Source: Nocardioides limicola
GTDB lineage: Bacteria; Actinomycetota; Actinomycetes; Propionibacteriales; Nocardioidaceae
Length of the DNA: 64,000 nt
Assembly (NCBI RefSeq): GCF_016827675.1
Contig: NZ_JAERJA010000001.1
Span: 558,001-622,000, forward strand
Direction: 5' to 3'
In this document: piece after piece, positions 41,381 through 49,157 of the stretch
Position numbering within the stretch: the first letter of the stretch is position 1
How the letters are laid out: every line of letters starts with the position of its first letter
Notes under the pieces: generated by a model
The model's input: only the letters and a program-made list of their open reading frames with translations
Told to the model about the DNA's origin: nothing
Databases searched by the model: none
Made by a program: the position numbers and the translations under genes

Positions 41381-41405
41381 GACTATCGGCCATCCTGGTG
41401 GGTAC
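41381..41405 (+). promoter_or_regulatory. SigB/SigF-type promoter of the small membrane protein gene
   Basis: GACT (41381-41384), 15 bases, GGGTAC (41400-41405), matching the actinobacterial SigB form GNNT-N14-16-GGGTA[CT]. The start codon is 53 bases downstream of the -10. Confidence 0.6.
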
Positions 41406-41458
41406 TGCCCAGGCAGTGTTGCCCACTCCAGGGCACTCCCGAGACCACGGAGGCTCCG

Positions 41459-41677
41459 ATGCAGACCCTGCTCATGGCCTGGGGCGTCAGCCTGGTGGCC
41501 ACTGGATGGTTGCTGCCCCTGGGCGTCATCCGGGTGCTCGCCTACCGTTCCGGCGAAGTCACCAGACCGAGCGGGATGGGAGCGCTGGCCGGGGTCACCC
41601 TGGCGCTCGGCATTCTCGCCGCGGCTACGTTCCTCATCCTCACCGTCCTGCTGGTCATTGCGGGCGAGCGTCCCTGA
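41459..41677 (+). CDS. Small two-span membrane protein
   Basis: A 72-residue protein with two hydrophobic segments (LLMAWGVSLVATGWLLPLGV and LAGVTLALGILAAATFLIL) joined by a short polar loop (YRSGEVTRPSGMG). ATG at 41459 with GGAGG in good position. A SigB-type promoter lies upstream, so it is a likely stress-induced envelope protein. No family recognised. It converges on the first SpoIIE-fusion gene. Confidence 0.75.
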   Translation: MQTLLMAWGVSLVATGWLLPLGVIRVLAYRSGEVTRPSGMGALAGVTLALGILAAATFLILTVLLVIAGERP

Positions 41678-41692
41678 TCCCCAGCGCATCCG

Positions 41693-43126
41693 TCACTCCG
41701 TATGCGGAAGATCGACCCGGTCCAGCACCAGGGCCGCAGGCGACCCGGATTGAGCCACCAACCGGAGCACGGAGCCGGAGCGCCGACTGCGCCCGACGAT
41801 GTCGAAGATCGCCTGGACTCCGGGACTGGCCAGCAGGGTCACCCCGGTCAGGTCGACCACCGCATCGGAGGTCCCTGCCCTGGTCGTGTCCCACAGCGCC
41901 TCCTGGAACGCTTCCACGGACAGGGCGTCGATGGGTCCCTCGGCCCTCAACCGCCCCTGAGTGGCCTCACAATGCAAAGCCTCGTCCCCGGTCGGTTCCG
42001 CCCGGCCCTCCGGGATGGCCACAGACTCCAGGAACGGCACCGGTCGGCCCAACTCCCGACGAACCTCCACGACCGTCCCCCGGTCGGTACGCCGGATCCG
42101 GAGGTCGTCGGTCAGACCGGCCGCCATCACCAGGCCGCGTCCGCCCGCGCGTTCGGCACGCCAGCGGCCACGGTCGGTGACGGTGACCACTGCCACGCCG
42201 GCATCGTCGAGGACGCCGGCGAGCTGGAAGACTCCGTCGGCCGGTACGCCGTACGCGTGCTCGATCACGTTGGCGATCAGTTCGTGGACAGCATGTCCGA
42301 GGCTGACCCGATCGGCCAGCCCAGCCCCCAGGCCGTCCAACCACGTTCCCAGGCGGCCCCGGGCGACCACGGCGTGCCGGGGCGTCGCCGGCAGCGTCAG
42401 CGTCAGCGGCGTCGGGGGCCGGATGCGTCTCATCAGCAGCAGCACCGCGTCGTCCTGCAGTCCCGGCGCGGGGGCCGCGGCGAGGATCTCGGCGCACATC
42501 TCCTCATCGCGCAGAGCCGGGGAGCCGGTCACGCTCACCATTGTTGACCGGGCGTGCGCCACCGCGCGCTTGAGATCCTCGGTGCGTACGGAGCCGCCGA
42601 GGATCCCGTCGGTGACCAGTAGCAGGGACTCCCCCACGCCCAGGTGGGTGCGTCCGGTGCGTACCTCGGATCCGGCCCCCAGGGGCCGGCCATGTGAGTC
42701 CCCCAGCGTTCGTGGGGGGTCCGCTGCCCCCCACACCAGTGGCGCGGGGTGTCCGGCAGCGACGTACTCGACCGCGCCGTCGCGCCGGTCCATCACCACC
42801 GCACACAGCGTGGTGGTGGCCGCTTCGGGGACCTGGCGGGCCAGGCGGTGCAGGGTCGTCACTGCTTCGGCCAGACCGATCCCGGCGCCGAGTCGCTCCC
42901 GGAGGACGCTGCGCACGGCGCCGGCGACCAGCGAAGCCGCCGCCCCGTGCCCGACGACGTCGACGACCATCAGCCCGACCCTGCCACCGGGGAGACCGAA
43001 CGCATCGAGGGTGTCGCCACGATCGGCGGGCTGGGTCTCGGTCAACAGATAGCGGCCAGCCAGGCTCACCCCCGGGAGGACCGGCAGCACGCCGGGCACC
43101 TGGAGGTCGGCGGCAGTGTCGGACAT
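41693..43126 (-). CDS. SpoIIE phosphatase / RsbW-like kinase / STAS fusion protein (copy 1)
   Basis: One 477-residue protein joins three partner-switch activities. Residues about 20-215 form a PP2C/SpoIIE phosphatase (VVDVVGHGAAAS, LLLVTDGILGG, DDAVLLLMR). Residues about 235-360 form a GHKL kinase of the anti-sigma type (N box HELIANVIEHAYG). Residues about 385-477 form a STAS antagonist (VVDLTGVTLLASPGVQAIFD, with the serine that such domains have phosphorylated). Mycobacterial Rv1364c has the same order plus a PAS domain, which is absent here, so the input signal must come otherwise. RBS GGGAGG before the ATG. Opposite in orientation to nothing but the small membrane gene; its promoter is SigB-type and close to the sigma gene stop. 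Confidence 0.9.
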   Translation of the reverse strand: MSDTAADLQVPGVLPVLPGVSLAGRYLLTETQPADRGDTLDAFGLPGGRVGLMVVDVVGHGAAASLVAGAVRSVLRERLGAGIGLAEAVTTLHRLARQVPEAATTTLCAVVMDRRDGAVEYVAAGHPAPLVWGAADPPRTLGDSHGRPLGAGSEVRTGRTHLGVGESLLLVTDGILGGSVRTEDLKRAVAHARSTMVSVTGSPALRDEEMCAEILAAAPAPGLQDDAVLLLMRRIRPPTPLTLTLPATPRHAVVARGRLGTWLDGLGAGLADRVSLGHAVHELIANVIEHAYGVPADGVFQLAGVLDDAGVAVVTVTDRGRWRAERAGGRGLVMAAGLTDDLRIRRTDRGTVVEVRRELGRPVPFLESVAIPEGRAEPTGDEALHCEATQGRLRAEGPIDALSVEAFQEALWDTTRAGTSDAVVDLTGVTLLASPGVQAIFDIVGRSRRSGSVLRLVAQSGSPAALVLDRVDLPHTE

Positions 43127-43182
43127 GACCCTCCCGTTGACCCGTCGACTCCGACCCCTCGGACAAGGGACCGTTCATTCAG

Positions 43183-43207
43183 GTACCCGAGGTGACGACC
43201 GGTACAC
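43183..43207 (-). promoter_or_regulatory. SigB/SigF-type promoter of SpoIIE-fusion copy 1
   Basis: On the minus strand, GTGT (43204-43207), 15 bases, GGGTAC (43183-43188), 56 bases before the start codon. The same arrangement with similar flanks stands upstream of copy 2. Confidence 0.65.
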
Positions 43208-43211
43208 GTGC

Positions 43212-44036
43212 CTAGGGTCGGCGCTGCTCCGACCCATCCACCTCACCGAGGGTTCGACGCAGGTCGCGCAGCACTCGGCCGAGCAGTCTGGACACCTGGG
43301 TCTGGGTGACACCGAACTCGTCCGCGATCTCCTGCTGGGTCATTCCGTCACGGAACCGGAGCCTCAGCAGTTTCCGGTCACGTACCTTGAGCCGACGCAG
43401 CACCGGGCGCAGCATCACCCGCGCCTCGGCGGCTTCCTGGCCACGGGCCGAGTCCGGGTCGGCGATGAGGTCCCCGAGAGCGGTCGTGCCCTGCTCGCCA
43501 ACTGGGCTGTCGAGCGACGTCGGCGTGAAGCAGCCCTCGGCGCGCAGTGCCTCGGAGACGTCATCTTCGGGGACGTCGAGGGCCTCGGCGATGTCGGCGT
43601 CGGTCGGGTTGCCCCGGTCCTTGGCCCGCAACTGCTCCCGCTTCTCCACCACCAGCGACTGCAACTCCTGGACCCGCCGCGGTGGGCGGACCGTCCAGCC
43701 GTGGTCGCGGAAGTAGCGCCGCAGCTCCCCGCGGATGCTGGGCACGGCGTAGGCCAGGAAGTCTCGCTGACGCGACACATCGAACTGCTGGGCGCTGCGG
43801 ACCAGCGCGGCGTTGGCCACCTGCTCCAGATCCTCGACGGGGACGTCACGCCGGCGATAGCGCGATGCAATGCTCCGCGCCACGGAGATGTTGAGCACGA
43901 TGACCTGGTTGATCAGGCTCGCTCGCTGGTCGGGGTCCTCGGCCCGGTCCGCCTGGCGCAACAGGCCAGCAGTGAGCCGCCGGCGTCGGTCGCGGCTGAC
44001 GCCGCTGTGCGGATCGAACGAGTTGTCCCGTGCCAT
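43212..44036 (-). CDS. RNA polymerase sigma factor of the SigB/SigF/SigG group
   Basis: A 274-residue group 3 sigma factor. Region 2 is VILNISVARSIASRYRRRDV with VEDLEQVANAALVRSAQQFD, region 3 contains the PTDADIAEALDVPEDDV helix pair, and region 4 is MTQQEIADEFGVTQTQVSRL. These factors drive general-stress or differentiation genes and are held by RsbW-type kinases, exactly the partners coded on either side. ATG at 44036 with GGGAG upstream; a longer frame further upstream has no family support. A GGGTAC box (44117-44122) lies upstream but lacks a good GNNT element, so autoregulation is uncertain. Confidence 0.92.
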   Translation of the reverse strand: MARDNSFDPHSGVSRDRRRRLTAGLLRQADRAEDPDQRASLINQVIVLNISVARSIASRYRRRDVPVEDLEQVANAALVRSAQQFDVSRQRDFLAYAVPSIRGELRRYFRDHGWTVRPPRRVQELQSLVVEKREQLRAKDRGNPTDADIAEALDVPEDDVSEALRAEGCFTPTSLDSPVGEQGTTALGDLIADPDSARGQEAAEARVMLRPVLRRLKVRDRKLLRLRFRDGMTQQEIADEFGVTQTQVSRLLGRVLRDLRRTLGEVDGSEQRRP

Positions 44037-44154
44037 GACGTACTCCCGGGTGGAGGCGAGTGGCTGCATCATCGGGGTCGGTTGAGCCCCGTCGCAATCC
44101 AGCAGTCGAGGACGACGTACCCCCAACCTAGTCCGCACCACCAAATCCAGGGAC

Positions 44155-44179
44155 GCATAGAGGCAGATCCCACGGGTAC
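44155..44179 (+). promoter_or_regulatory. SigB/SigF-type promoter of the small acidic protein gene
   Basis: GCAT (44155-44158), 15 bases, GGGTAC (44174-44179), 45 bases before the start codon and divergent from the sigma gene. Confidence 0.6.
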
Positions 44180-44224
44180 CGGCACGTTGACGTGGAACCA
44201 TCCCGACGCGTGAAGGAGCCTTGG

Positions 44225-44419
44225 ATGAACGTGGCACACGAGCCCAACGGACCCGAGTCGGTCCCCCCGGCAACCAGTACGACCCGCGACGACGAGCCCC
44301 GCACCGATCACGAGTCTGATCCCGCGCTCGATGACAGCGACTCCGGCGAATGGACGTCCGAGGGCGGAGCCACCGAGGTCGGTCCCGCGACCTCCTCGCC
44401 CGCCTCCGAGAAGCGCTGA
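44225..44419 (+). CDS. Small acidic, probably disordered protein
   Basis: A 64-residue protein, rich in Glu, Asp, Ser, Thr and Pro (DDEPRTDHESDPALDDSDSG), with no hydrophobic core, so most likely disordered. The ATG has GAAGGAG six bases upstream and a SigB-type promoter precedes it, which together support a real gene. Function unknown; short acidic proteins of this kind are often stress-induced. Confidence 0.65.
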   Translation: MNVAHEPNGPESVPPATSTTRDDEPRTDHESDPALDDSDSGEWTSEGGATEVGPATSSPASEKR

Positions 44420-44491
44420 GTCCCCGGTCCGGTCAGTTCACGTCGGCCAGCAGTACGGGAGTCACGGGACTGCTTAGCCTCCTCCCCGCCT

Positions 44492-45178
44492 TCAGGTCGA
44501 GTTGGTCGGTGGACTACTGCGGTCCCTCCGCAGCAGCACCAGCACCCCACGCCCGGGGAAGCAGCGCACCTCGTGGACCACCAAGACCATTCCGTGGGTT
44601 CGCTCCAACCACTCGCTGAGTTGGGCTGCCTGCGGGAGACTGCCGAGCTGCAGCAACACCGCCCCCTTCGGGAGCAGGTGCTCGGTCAGCAGCACGAGGC
44701 ACATCCTCGCCACCGCCAGGCCGTCGCTGCCCCCGTCGATCGCCGTGCGTGGGTCGTCGGGGTACGCCGACACCCGGTCGTGGCGCACCCACGGCGGATC
44801 CACGATCGCCAGCGCGAACCGCTCCCCCGCGGCCAGCGCCTCCTCTGCCCGACTGCAGCGCACCTCGATCGACGCGGACAGGCCGGCACGCCCGACGTTG
44901 GCCACCGCGTGGCGGCACGCGTGCGGGCTGACATCGACCATCACCGTTGGTCGCGGGCAGACCACCGCCGTGAGCAGACCGATGTGGCCCACCCCCGCGC
45001 ATAACTCCAGCACCGGTCCTGGCGGGAGCTCGGGCAGTAGTTCCGCAGCCCACAGCGACTGCTGGCGGGTCCACTCACGCGGGGCCAGCACCCGGTCGTC
45101 GTACTGGACGCGCAACGGTCCGAAGGACACCTCGGACACCGGTGCGGTGGCCCCTGAGGACGAGCCGGGGTGGATCAC
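44492..45178 (-). CDS. Class I SAM-dependent methyltransferase
   Basis: A 228-residue Rossmann-fold methyltransferase with the SAM motif VLELCAGVGHIGLLTAV and the motif IV sequence AIVDPPWVRHD, where DPPW resembles the (N/D)PP(Y/W) of N- or carbon-methylating enzymes such as RsmC/HemK. The substrate is not identifiable. The GTG start at 45178 overlaps the stop of the upstream SpoIIE-fusion gene by four bases, so it is cotranslated with it and probably shares its SigB-type promoter. Confidence 0.8.
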   Translation of the reverse strand: MIHPGSSSGATAPVSEVSFGPLRVQYDDRVLAPREWTRQQSLWAAELLPELPPGPVLELCAGVGHIGLLTAVVCPRPTVMVDVSPHACRHAVANVGRAGLSASIEVRCSRAEEALAAGERFALAIVDPPWVRHDRVSAYPDDPRTAIDGGSDGLAVARMCLVLLTEHLLPKGAVLLQLGSLPQAAQLSEWLERTHGMVLVVHEVRCFPGRGVLVLLRRDRSSPPTNST

Positions 45179-46614
45179 TCCGTGTACGGCAGGTCGACCC
45201 GGTCCAGCATCAGGGCGGCGGGTGAACCGGCCTCTGCCACCAACTGGAGCACGGAGCCGGAGCGGTGACTGCGCCTGACCATGTCGAAGATCGCCTGGAC
45301 TCCTGGGCTGGCCAGCAGGGTCACCCCGGTGAGGTCGATCACGGCATCGGCGGTCCCGACTCTGGTCGTCTCCCACAGTGCCGTCTCGAACGCCTCCACC
45401 GTCACGTCATCGATGGGTCCTGCGGCAGTCAGCCGTCCCTCCGTGGACTCGGTCCGCAACCCCGGACCCCGACCGGACTCGAACAGCGCGTCCACCTCGG
45501 GGATGGGGACGGAGGCCAAGAAGGGCACCGGCCGGCCCAGTCTCCGACGGACCTCCACCGCCGTGCCCCTGTCGGTGCGCTGGATCCGGAGGTCGTCGGT
45601 CAGGCCGGCCGCCATCACCAAGCCACGGCCACCTGCGCTTCCGCTGCTCCAGCGACCGTGGTCGGTGACCATGATCACCGCCGTGCCGTCATCGGTGAGC
45701 ACGCCGGTGAGCTGGAAGACTCCGTCCGCCGAGGCGCCGTACGCGTGCTCGATGACATTGGCGATCAACTCGTGGACCGCATGCCCGAGGCTGACACGAT
45801 CGGCCAACCCTGCCCCGAGGCTGTCCAACCAGGCACCGACACGTTCCCGGGCGACCACGAACTGGCGCGGCGTTGCCGGCAGCGTCAAAGCCAACGGTTT
45901 CGCAGGCCGGATGCGTCTCATCAGCAACAGTGCTGCATCGTCCAGCAGACCCGGCGCCGGGACCGCGGCGAGGAGTTCTGCGCACACCTCCTCGTCGCGC
46001 AGCGCCGGCGAATCGGTGTCCATCGCCAGTCTGGCGCGGGCGTGCACGATGGCACGCTCAAGTTCCCCGGCTTCCCCGACTCCGCCGAGGATCCCGTCGG
46101 TCACCAGCAGCAGTGACTCGCCCACCTCCAGTCGGGTACGCCCGGTCTGCACCTGCGCACCGGTGCCCAAGGGCCGACCGCGTGACTCCCCCAGACTTCG
46201 TGGGGGACCCGTCGCCCCCCACACCAGCGGGGCGGGGTGACCTGCGGCGATGTACTCGACCGCACCGTCTCTGCGGTCCATCACCACCGCACACAGGGTG
46301 GTGGTGGCCGCCTCAGGGACCTGGCGGGCGAGGCGGTGCAGGCTCTCCACTGCGGTGCCCAGAGAGATCCCGCTGCCAAGACGTTCGCGGAGCACGCTGC
46401 GCACACCGTTGGCGACCAGCGCTGCCGGGAATCCGTGCCCGACCACATCGACGACCATCAGTCCGACCCGACCGCCGGGCAGATCGAACGCATCGAGTGT
46501 GTCGCCTCGATCAGAAGGCTCGGTCTCCGTCAACAGGTATCGGCCTGCCAGACTCACCCCCGGCAGCACTGGCAGCACACCGGGGACCTGAAGATCAGTG
46601 GCAGTCTCTCGCAT
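45175..46614 (-). CDS. SpoIIE phosphatase / RsbW-like kinase / STAS fusion protein (copy 2)
   Basis: A 479-residue paralogue of the protein at 41693-43126, with long stretches of identity in all three domains: phosphatase (VVDVVGHGFPAALVANGV, LLLVTDGILGG), kinase N box HELIANVIEHAYG and STAS (VIDLTGVTLLASPGVQAIFD). Differences cluster in the phosphatase C-terminal part and the linker before STAS, so the copies may see different inputs or partners. RBS GGGAGAG before the ATG at 46614. It has a SigB-type promoter and is followed by a methyltransferase in the same message. Confidence 0.9.
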   Translation of the reverse strand: MRETATDLQVPGVLPVLPGVSLAGRYLLTETEPSDRGDTLDAFDLPGGRVGLMVVDVVGHGFPAALVANGVRSVLRERLGSGISLGTAVESLHRLARQVPEAATTTLCAVVMDRRDGAVEYIAAGHPAPLVWGATGPPRSLGESRGRPLGTGAQVQTGRTRLEVGESLLLVTDGILGGVGEAGELERAIVHARARLAMDTDSPALRDEEVCAELLAAVPAPGLLDDAALLLMRRIRPAKPLALTLPATPRQFVVARERVGAWLDSLGAGLADRVSLGHAVHELIANVIEHAYGASADGVFQLTGVLTDDGTAVIMVTDHGRWSSGSAGGRGLVMAAGLTDDLRIQRTDRGTAVEVRRRLGRPVPFLASVPIPEVDALFESGRGPGLRTESTEGRLTAAGPIDDVTVEAFETALWETTRVGTADAVIDLTGVTLLASPGVQAIFDMVRRSHRSGSVLQLVAEAGSPAALMLDRVDLPYTE

Positions 46615-46673
46615 GACTCTCCCGGCAACGCATCGACTCCGGCCGCTCATACGAGCGACCGTTCCTCAATCAG

Positions 46674-46699
46674 GTACCCCGAGTCCTCGGCCGCTACAC
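46674..46699 (-). promoter_or_regulatory. SigB/SigF-type promoter of SpoIIE-fusion copy 2
   Basis: On the minus strand, GTGT (46696-46699), 16 bases, GGGTAC (46674-46679), 59 bases before the start codon. Flanking bases resemble those of copy 1, consistent with duplication of gene plus promoter. Confidence 0.65.
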
Positions 46700-46735
46700 G
46701 TGCCTGGAGTCATCCTTCTGCTTCGGTTCGGCGCC

Positions 46736-46993
46736 CTACCCCCGCGCGTCACACGGACTTGGAACGGGCCCATCGGTGTTGGGGCGACCCTTCGGGCGGA
46801 GCTTGTGGCTGCCGTCGCACCACGGCTGGATGGCCGAGCGGCCGCACCTGCAGACCGCACTGACCGGACGTTTCGTCGGATGCAGTACGCCGGCTGAATC
46901 GGCCACCAGCCACCGGCCGCGCACCAGCATCGGGCCACGCTGGGAGGGGCCGACCAGCGAAGGGTCGACCGAACGGTCGGTCGGATCAGTCAT
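46736..46993 (-). CDS. CDGSH iron-sulfur domain protein
   Basis: An 85-residue protein with the complete 2Fe-2S motif C-x-C-x2-S-x3-P-x-C-D-G-S-H (VCRCGRSAIQPWCDGSHK). Such small proteins act in redox sensing or electron transfer. The ATG at 46993 overlaps the stop of the upstream redox-enzyme gene by eight bases, so the two are coexpressed. Pairing of a CDGSH protein with this haem-oxygenase-like family is recurrent in actinobacteria. Confidence 0.9.
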   Translation of the reverse strand: MTDPTDRSVDPSLVGPSQRGPMLVRGRWLVADSAGVLHPTKRPVSAVCRCGRSAIQPWCDGSHKLRPKGRPNTDGPVPSPCDARG

Positions 46994-47978
46994 TGCTGTT
47001 CCGCGTCGGCAGTACTGCGCTGGCGTAGTCGTCCTCCAGGGCGAGGCACACCAGGGCGCCGAAGGAGACCTCCCGGCGCTGGGTGGGGTCGTCCTCGAGG
47101 AACGGCCTGACCACCTGCCGCAGGGCTTGTTCCTCGTGCACCGCGTCTGCCTCCACGTGCTCCTCATAGTAGCGACGGGTGGCTTCGGGGAACCCGAGCC
47201 GCTGAAGACCCTGAGCCATCTGTTTCGACGGCAGCGCACTGGTCGACTCGAAGGCGGCGAAGTGCCCGATCGCGGCACCGACGAGGCGGCGGTGCAGCCC
47301 GAAGAGCGACATCGCGTTGTTCAGCGCCAGCACCTCGACCGGGGCCTCGTCCACGTAGGCACCGCGGGCGGAGGAGAGTCCGGCGGCTGTGAGTGCCTCC
47401 ACGAAGAGTCGCTGGTGCACCCGGGCGGGGTCGCCGCAGCCGTACTCGTCGTACTGGATCTCGACCATCCCGGCCTTGGCAGCCGCCGGCAACCGGGGGA
47501 TCGTCCAGGTTGTCGGGTCGGCCTCCTTGAGGTGGTAGAGGGAGCGGTGCTTGAGAATCTCCCGGACCTGGTCCCGATCGGCGTGCCGTTGCACGAACCT
47601 GGCCACCGACGGGCCGGCGCTCTGGTCGATCAGCGTGCGTAGTTGCTGCACCGGGTCACCACTGGGGTCGGGGGCGACGATCCTGGCCCGCAGATCCGCC
47701 TCGAACCTCTCCTCCAGACCACGTCGGATCGCCAGCAGGTCAGGGTCCCACTCCCAGGCCGACGACACCCCGCAGAAGTCGCGGTAGTGCAGTTCATAGA
47801 GCGCCCACAGGGCGAGGTGGGCATCCACGTCGGAGTCGGGGGGCGGTGGCGACCCGATCGGGCCTGTGCCCTGAAGTGCCTCGAACAGATGGGCGCTCAA
47901 CCGGCCGCGTGCCGCGGGCAACCGGCTGACTCCGAACCAGTCGAGGTCATGGGTCGCTCCCTTGCAATCAACGAACAT
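46986..47978 (-). CDS. Iron-containing redox enzyme family protein (haem-oxygenase-like fold)
   Basis: A 330-residue, all-helical protein resembling the haem-oxygenase-like diiron oxidase family. Conserved-looking acidic and His residues are in LALWALYELHYRDF, MVEIQYDEYGCGDPARVHQR, FGLHRRLVGAAIGHFAAFE and YYEEHVEADAVHEEQA, fitting a diiron site on four helices. The ATG at 47978 is preferred over one seven codons upstream because GGAGGAG precedes it. It overlaps the CDGSH gene, which could supply electrons. A weak SigB-like site (GAGT-N16-GGGCAC) lies upstream. Confidence 0.82.
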   Translation of the reverse strand: MFVDCKGATHDLDWFGVSRLPAARGRLSAHLFEALQGTGPIGSPPPPDSDVDAHLALWALYELHYRDFCGVSSAWEWDPDLLAIRRGLEERFEADLRARIVAPDPSGDPVQQLRTLIDQSAGPSVARFVQRHADRDQVREILKHRSLYHLKEADPTTWTIPRLPAAAKAGMVEIQYDEYGCGDPARVHQRLFVEALTAAGLSSARGAYVDEAPVEVLALNNAMSLFGLHRRLVGAAIGHFAAFESTSALPSKQMAQGLQRLGFPEATRRYYEEHVEADAVHEEQALRQVVRPFLEDDPTQRREVSFGALVCLALEDDYASAVLPTRNSND

Positions 47979-48038
47979 GTGGGCTCCTCCGATCGACATC
48001 AGTGCCCCGCCGCGGTGCCCGATCCCGGCTGGATCGAC

Positions 48039-48269
48039 TCACACGCCACCTCCCTGCAGGACCGCCGCTGAGACCTGCAGGTGCAACACCCGCAACGTCT
48101 CGGCATGCCGTTCGCCCCGGCCCAGCACTTCGGCGGCACGCCCCACGGCGGCCCCGACGATAGAGGGCCGACCTCCGACACAACGCAGGATGCCGCGCAA
48201 GGACTCTCGATCCTCGTCGCTCAGGGCGGTCTGGCCGCCGGCGGCACTCTTGATCTTGAAGTCATCCAT
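48039..48269 (-). CDS. Small protein of unknown function
   Basis: A 76-residue protein starting MDDFKIKSAAGGQTALSDED with two predicted helices (RESLRGILRCVG, RHAETLRVLHLQVSAAVLQ). No Shine-Dalgarno, but a SigB-type -10 box ends eight bases before the ATG, giving a leaderless message. It lies between the redox-enzyme gene and the flavin reductase. Real coding status is likely but not certain. Confidence 0.55.
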   Translation of the reverse strand: MDDFKIKSAAGGQTALSDEDRESLRGILRCVGGRPSIVGAAVGRAAEVLGRGERHAETLRVLHLQVSAAVLQGGGV

Positions 48270-48277
48270 CCGACTCG

Positions 48278-48302
48278 GTACCCGTTGCGCGGCGGGTCAT
48301 TC
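48278..48302 (-). promoter_or_regulatory. SigB/SigF-type promoter of the small gene at 48269
   Basis: On the minus strand, GAAT (48299-48302), 15 bases, GGGTAC (48278-48283). Only eight bases separate it from the ATG, which implies leaderless translation. It overlaps the 3' margin of the reductase gene by no coding bases. Confidence 0.5.
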
Positions 48303-48306
48303 CCGG

Positions 48307-48897
48307 TCAGGCAGTGGCTGGGTACGCCGCGTCGTCGAGCAGCCGCGCCAGATGGTCCAAGTTCGTGGCCAAGGTGCGGGTGGTCAGGTCGGTCTTCTCC
48401 GGCGTCGACGGCAGGTCCTGATAGTCGATGGTCTGCATCGCTTCGCCGACCCAGTACGTCACCGCGTTGGCGGGCAGGGTGAAACCGACGTCGGTGAGCG
48501 CCTGGGCGAGTTCCGCGGTGACATGATGGGCGCCGTCCTCGTTTCCGACCACGCCGATCCCTGCGACCTTGCCGTAGGTCGACAAGCGCCCTTGATCGTC
48601 GGTCTCGGAGATCTCGGCGTTGAGTCGCTCCAGGACCAGTTTGCAGACCGCCGAGGGTTGTCCCATCCAGATGGGGGTGACCACCACCAGGATCTGGGCG
48701 GCCAGGATCCGCTCGCGCAGCTGCGGCCATTCGTCACCGTCGCCCTCGTCCGTGCTCACTCCGAACCGGATGTCGTGGTCCACGATCCGCACCAGTTCCC
48801 CGGTCACCTGATGTTCCTTGAGTGCCTCCAGCACCTGTGAACCGAGCAACTCCGCACTCGACGAGGCCGGCGAGGGCTTGAGCGTGCAGTTGAGCAC
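48307..48897 (-). CDS. NADPH-dependent FMN reductase / flavodoxin-fold oxidoreductase
   Basis: A flavodoxin-like protein of about 196 residues. The FMN-binding start is VLNCTLKPSPASSSAELLG and the second loop LVVVTPIWMGQPSAVCK; VAGIGVVGNEDGAHH is a family element. The start is uncertain: homologous proteins begin about seven residues earlier, where the codon here is ATC (48916-48918), not a normal start. The GTG at 48897 is the nearest regular one but would shorten the first beta strand. A SigB-type promoter lies just upstream, so expression is probably stress-linked. Confidence 0.75.
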   Translation of the reverse strand: MLNCTLKPSPASSSAELLGSQVLEALKEHQVTGELVRIVDHDIRFGVSTDEGDGDEWPQLRERILAAQILVVVTPIWMGQPSAVCKLVLERLNAEISETDDQGRLSTYGKVAGIGVVGNEDGAHHVTAELAQALTDVGFTLPANAVTYWVGEAMQTIDYQDLPSTPEKTDLTTRTLATNLDHLARLLDDAAYPATA

Positions 48898-48928
48898 TAT
48901 CGCTTTGATCTGTGTGATGTGCGCAGCG

Positions 48929-48953
48929 GTACCCGCGGCGCATGGGGGCAGCC
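48929..48953 (-). promoter_or_regulatory. SigB/SigF-type promoter of the flavin reductase gene
   Basis: On the minus strand, GGCT (48950-48953), 15 bases, GGGTAC (48929-48934). It lies 31 bases upstream of the GTG at 48897 and 10 bases upstream of the ATC that homology suggests as the true start. Confidence 0.5.
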
Positions 48954-48963
48954 GGTCCCGAGT

Positions 48964-49080
48964 ACCGGGCTTCCCGACGAGAAGTCGGCCCACGAGCCGG
49001 ATCCGGCACTCGTCCCCGGCCTCGACGCGAGCGACACCGAGAGGATCGTCGAACTCCTCCAATCGCACCTGCATGCGGCG
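48964..49080 (+). pseudogene. Possible N-terminal remnant of a Dps-type ferritin
   Basis: In frame on the plus strand, LVPGLDASDTERIVELLQSHLHA resembles the start of actinobacterial Dps proteins (a VPGL leader, then an LQ-x-RLHAL helix), but the following ferroxidase helices are absent and the frame continues into unrelated Pro/Arg-rich sequence. No start codon with a ribosome binding site is in place. Either a relic or a chance match over about 25 residues. Confidence 0.3.
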
Positions 49081-49157
49081 CCGAGGGGGCGACCACCGAG
49101 GCGGGAGCCGTCCGCGGAGTCGACGACTGACTCCGGACGGACGCCCCCCCGCTCCGG

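Noticed and set aside
44117..44122. GGGTAC upstream of the sigma gene itself
   Set aside because: No GNNT at 14-16 bases; the nearest is TGGT. Autoregulation may still occur but this site is too weak to list as a promoter.
48015..48040. GAGT-N16-GGGCAC upstream of the redox enzyme gene
   Set aside because: The -10 differs in its conserved T, so it was mentioned in the gene entry only.
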